Assembly: GCF_008831285.2 (NCBI RefSeq)
Contig: NC_045142.1
Span: forward strand, 5,899,501-5,959,500
DNA: 60,000 nucleotides
Reading direction: 5' to 3'
Source of the DNA: Nymphaea colorata
Taxonomy: Eukaryota > Streptophyta > Magnoliopsida > Nymphaeales > Nymphaeaceae
Shown: positions 58,980 through 60,000 of the stretch, in pieces
Position numbering within the stretch: position 1 is the stretch's first letter
Layout: each line of letters opens with the position of its first letter
Notes under the pieces: model-generated
Told to the model about the DNA's origin: nothing
The model's input: the letters and a program-made list of their open reading frames with translations, nothing else
Databases searched by the model: none
Translations under genes and position numbers: made by a program

Positions 58980-60000
58980 ATTATAAAAGAACATATAAGA
59001 AAAGATGAAACATAGTGAAAGTTAATAACTTAATGCTTTAATTTTCTTCAATGGTAGAACCAATAGCGGAGTTACATGTGGGCTGATGTAGTAGGTCCAA
59101 CCCAATATAGTGTCTAATCCAGACTCGTGTCAATGCCTCATAGGCACCCAACCCACTAAGGTAAGTGCCCCTTTGATAAAATTTTATAGCTCTGCTACTG
59201 GGGTGGAGCAAATGTAAGTTTAAAGCTCGGGCATATTCTATCAAATCAATTACTTTCTCATGAAATTTAGTACTGCTTCCACAGATTATTGTATTTATTT
59301 TTGTTGCCTCAATATCTCATTATATTGTTATACTCTAAAGTGGGTCCTCTCTCAATTTCAACCAAGGTTAATTTTCAGACAAAATATTGAAATATCATTG
59401 GATTTATCCATTTCAAGGTTCTTCTTACAAAGAGATTATCAAGAAACATTTTTTTCTAAATTAAAAAATAATAATTTTTTTCCTTTTAGTTTAAAAAAAC
59501 AAAGAACATAAATTTGCTTAATTTTCTTCTAATCTTTGAAGTGAATTAAGTAACAAAGGGTAAATCCAAGCTCTTTAATATGTGTGTGTGTATTTTAGAC
59601 TCCTAGGTGAGCAGGAGGTAGCCCCCACTGCCCACAAGAGGGCCGACACCTCCCCTCCCCTCTTGACCTATGGTCAGAGCTTGAAGTGGAGGTAGTGTAG
59701 CATCAATGTAGTATTGCACTTTACCCCATTTACTCAAGTGTTTAGCGCCCACAAGAATCAAACCGAAAACGTAAAATTACTTTGGTGTCAGTCCAACCAG
59801 CTACACTAAGCCCTTTTGAGCACAATTAAACATATAATAACTCGAAAAATGTACTATCACCGGCCGGCCAGCGACTGGTTAGTGACCGGAGTAAAGTTGG
59901 TGCTGGAACTAGTGACTTGTTGGTTTATGTAATGCAAGATTGACTTCTTACTTGTTGCTGCTTTAGACCAAGAAGTATTTGGGGGAGAGAAGCTAAAGAT
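58980..60000. repeat. 1-kb tandem duplication, copy 2 (runs off edge)
   Basis: Second copy of the 57426-58504 segment, about 475 bp after the first. It has single copies of both micro-repeats. The window ends inside it. Confidence 0.92.
59598..59813 (-). mobile_element. Possible tRNA-derived SINE, copy 2
   Basis: Same segment in the second copy of the tandem duplication; head GGGCTTAGTGTAGCTGGTTG and B-like box GGTTTGATTCT. It came with the duplication, not by separate insertion. Confidence 0.4.

Overview
This is nuclear DNA from a flowering plant. The evidence is AT-rich U2-type introns, a plant-type RNA polymerase III largest subunit, a plant serine carboxypeptidase-like gene, Ty1/Copia retrotransposons primed by initiator tRNA-Met, and several hAT-type MITEs. 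I cannot name the species from the sequence alone.

Two protein genes are arranged head to head. NRPC1 (RNA polymerase III largest subunit) is on the minus strand. It starts at 47785, and 21 exons spanning 46 kb can be read down to 1721. All splice phases join, giving residues 1-1102; the C-terminal part lies beyond the left edge. A serine carboxypeptidase-like (SCPL) gene is on the plus strand at 49924-56060, with 8 exons and 478 residues. A 2.1 kb intergenic region separates the two start codons.

Most of the window is NRPC1 intron filled with mobile DNA. Intron 19 holds a complete Copia element in antisense (5493-10801, TSD ATGTA), an old Copia integrase scrap and a MITE. Intron 14 holds a complete Copia element in sense orientation (20293-25524, TSD CTTTT). 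Intron 13 holds a degraded Copia with one LTR. Three copies of one hAT-like MITE family, each with an 8-bp target duplication, sit in introns 4, 16 and 19. A different hAT-like MITE in intron 16 is caught in a 206-bp tandem duplication. The SCPL introns carry further hAT-type MITEs and a GC-rich block that may be a MULE. The right edge is a tandem duplication of about 1 kb carrying a possible tRNA-derived SINE.

The most notable observations are these. The SCPL product keeps the catalytic Asp and His but has lost the nucleophile serine and most carboxylate-binding residues, so it looks like an intact pseudoenzyme. NRPC1 is open throughout but carries unusual substitutions at very conserved positions, including Gln to His just before the trigger loop. 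The MITE set has clear target duplications. No CRISPR array, operon or rRNA was seen. All consensus comparisons come from knowledge of the families; no search was run.
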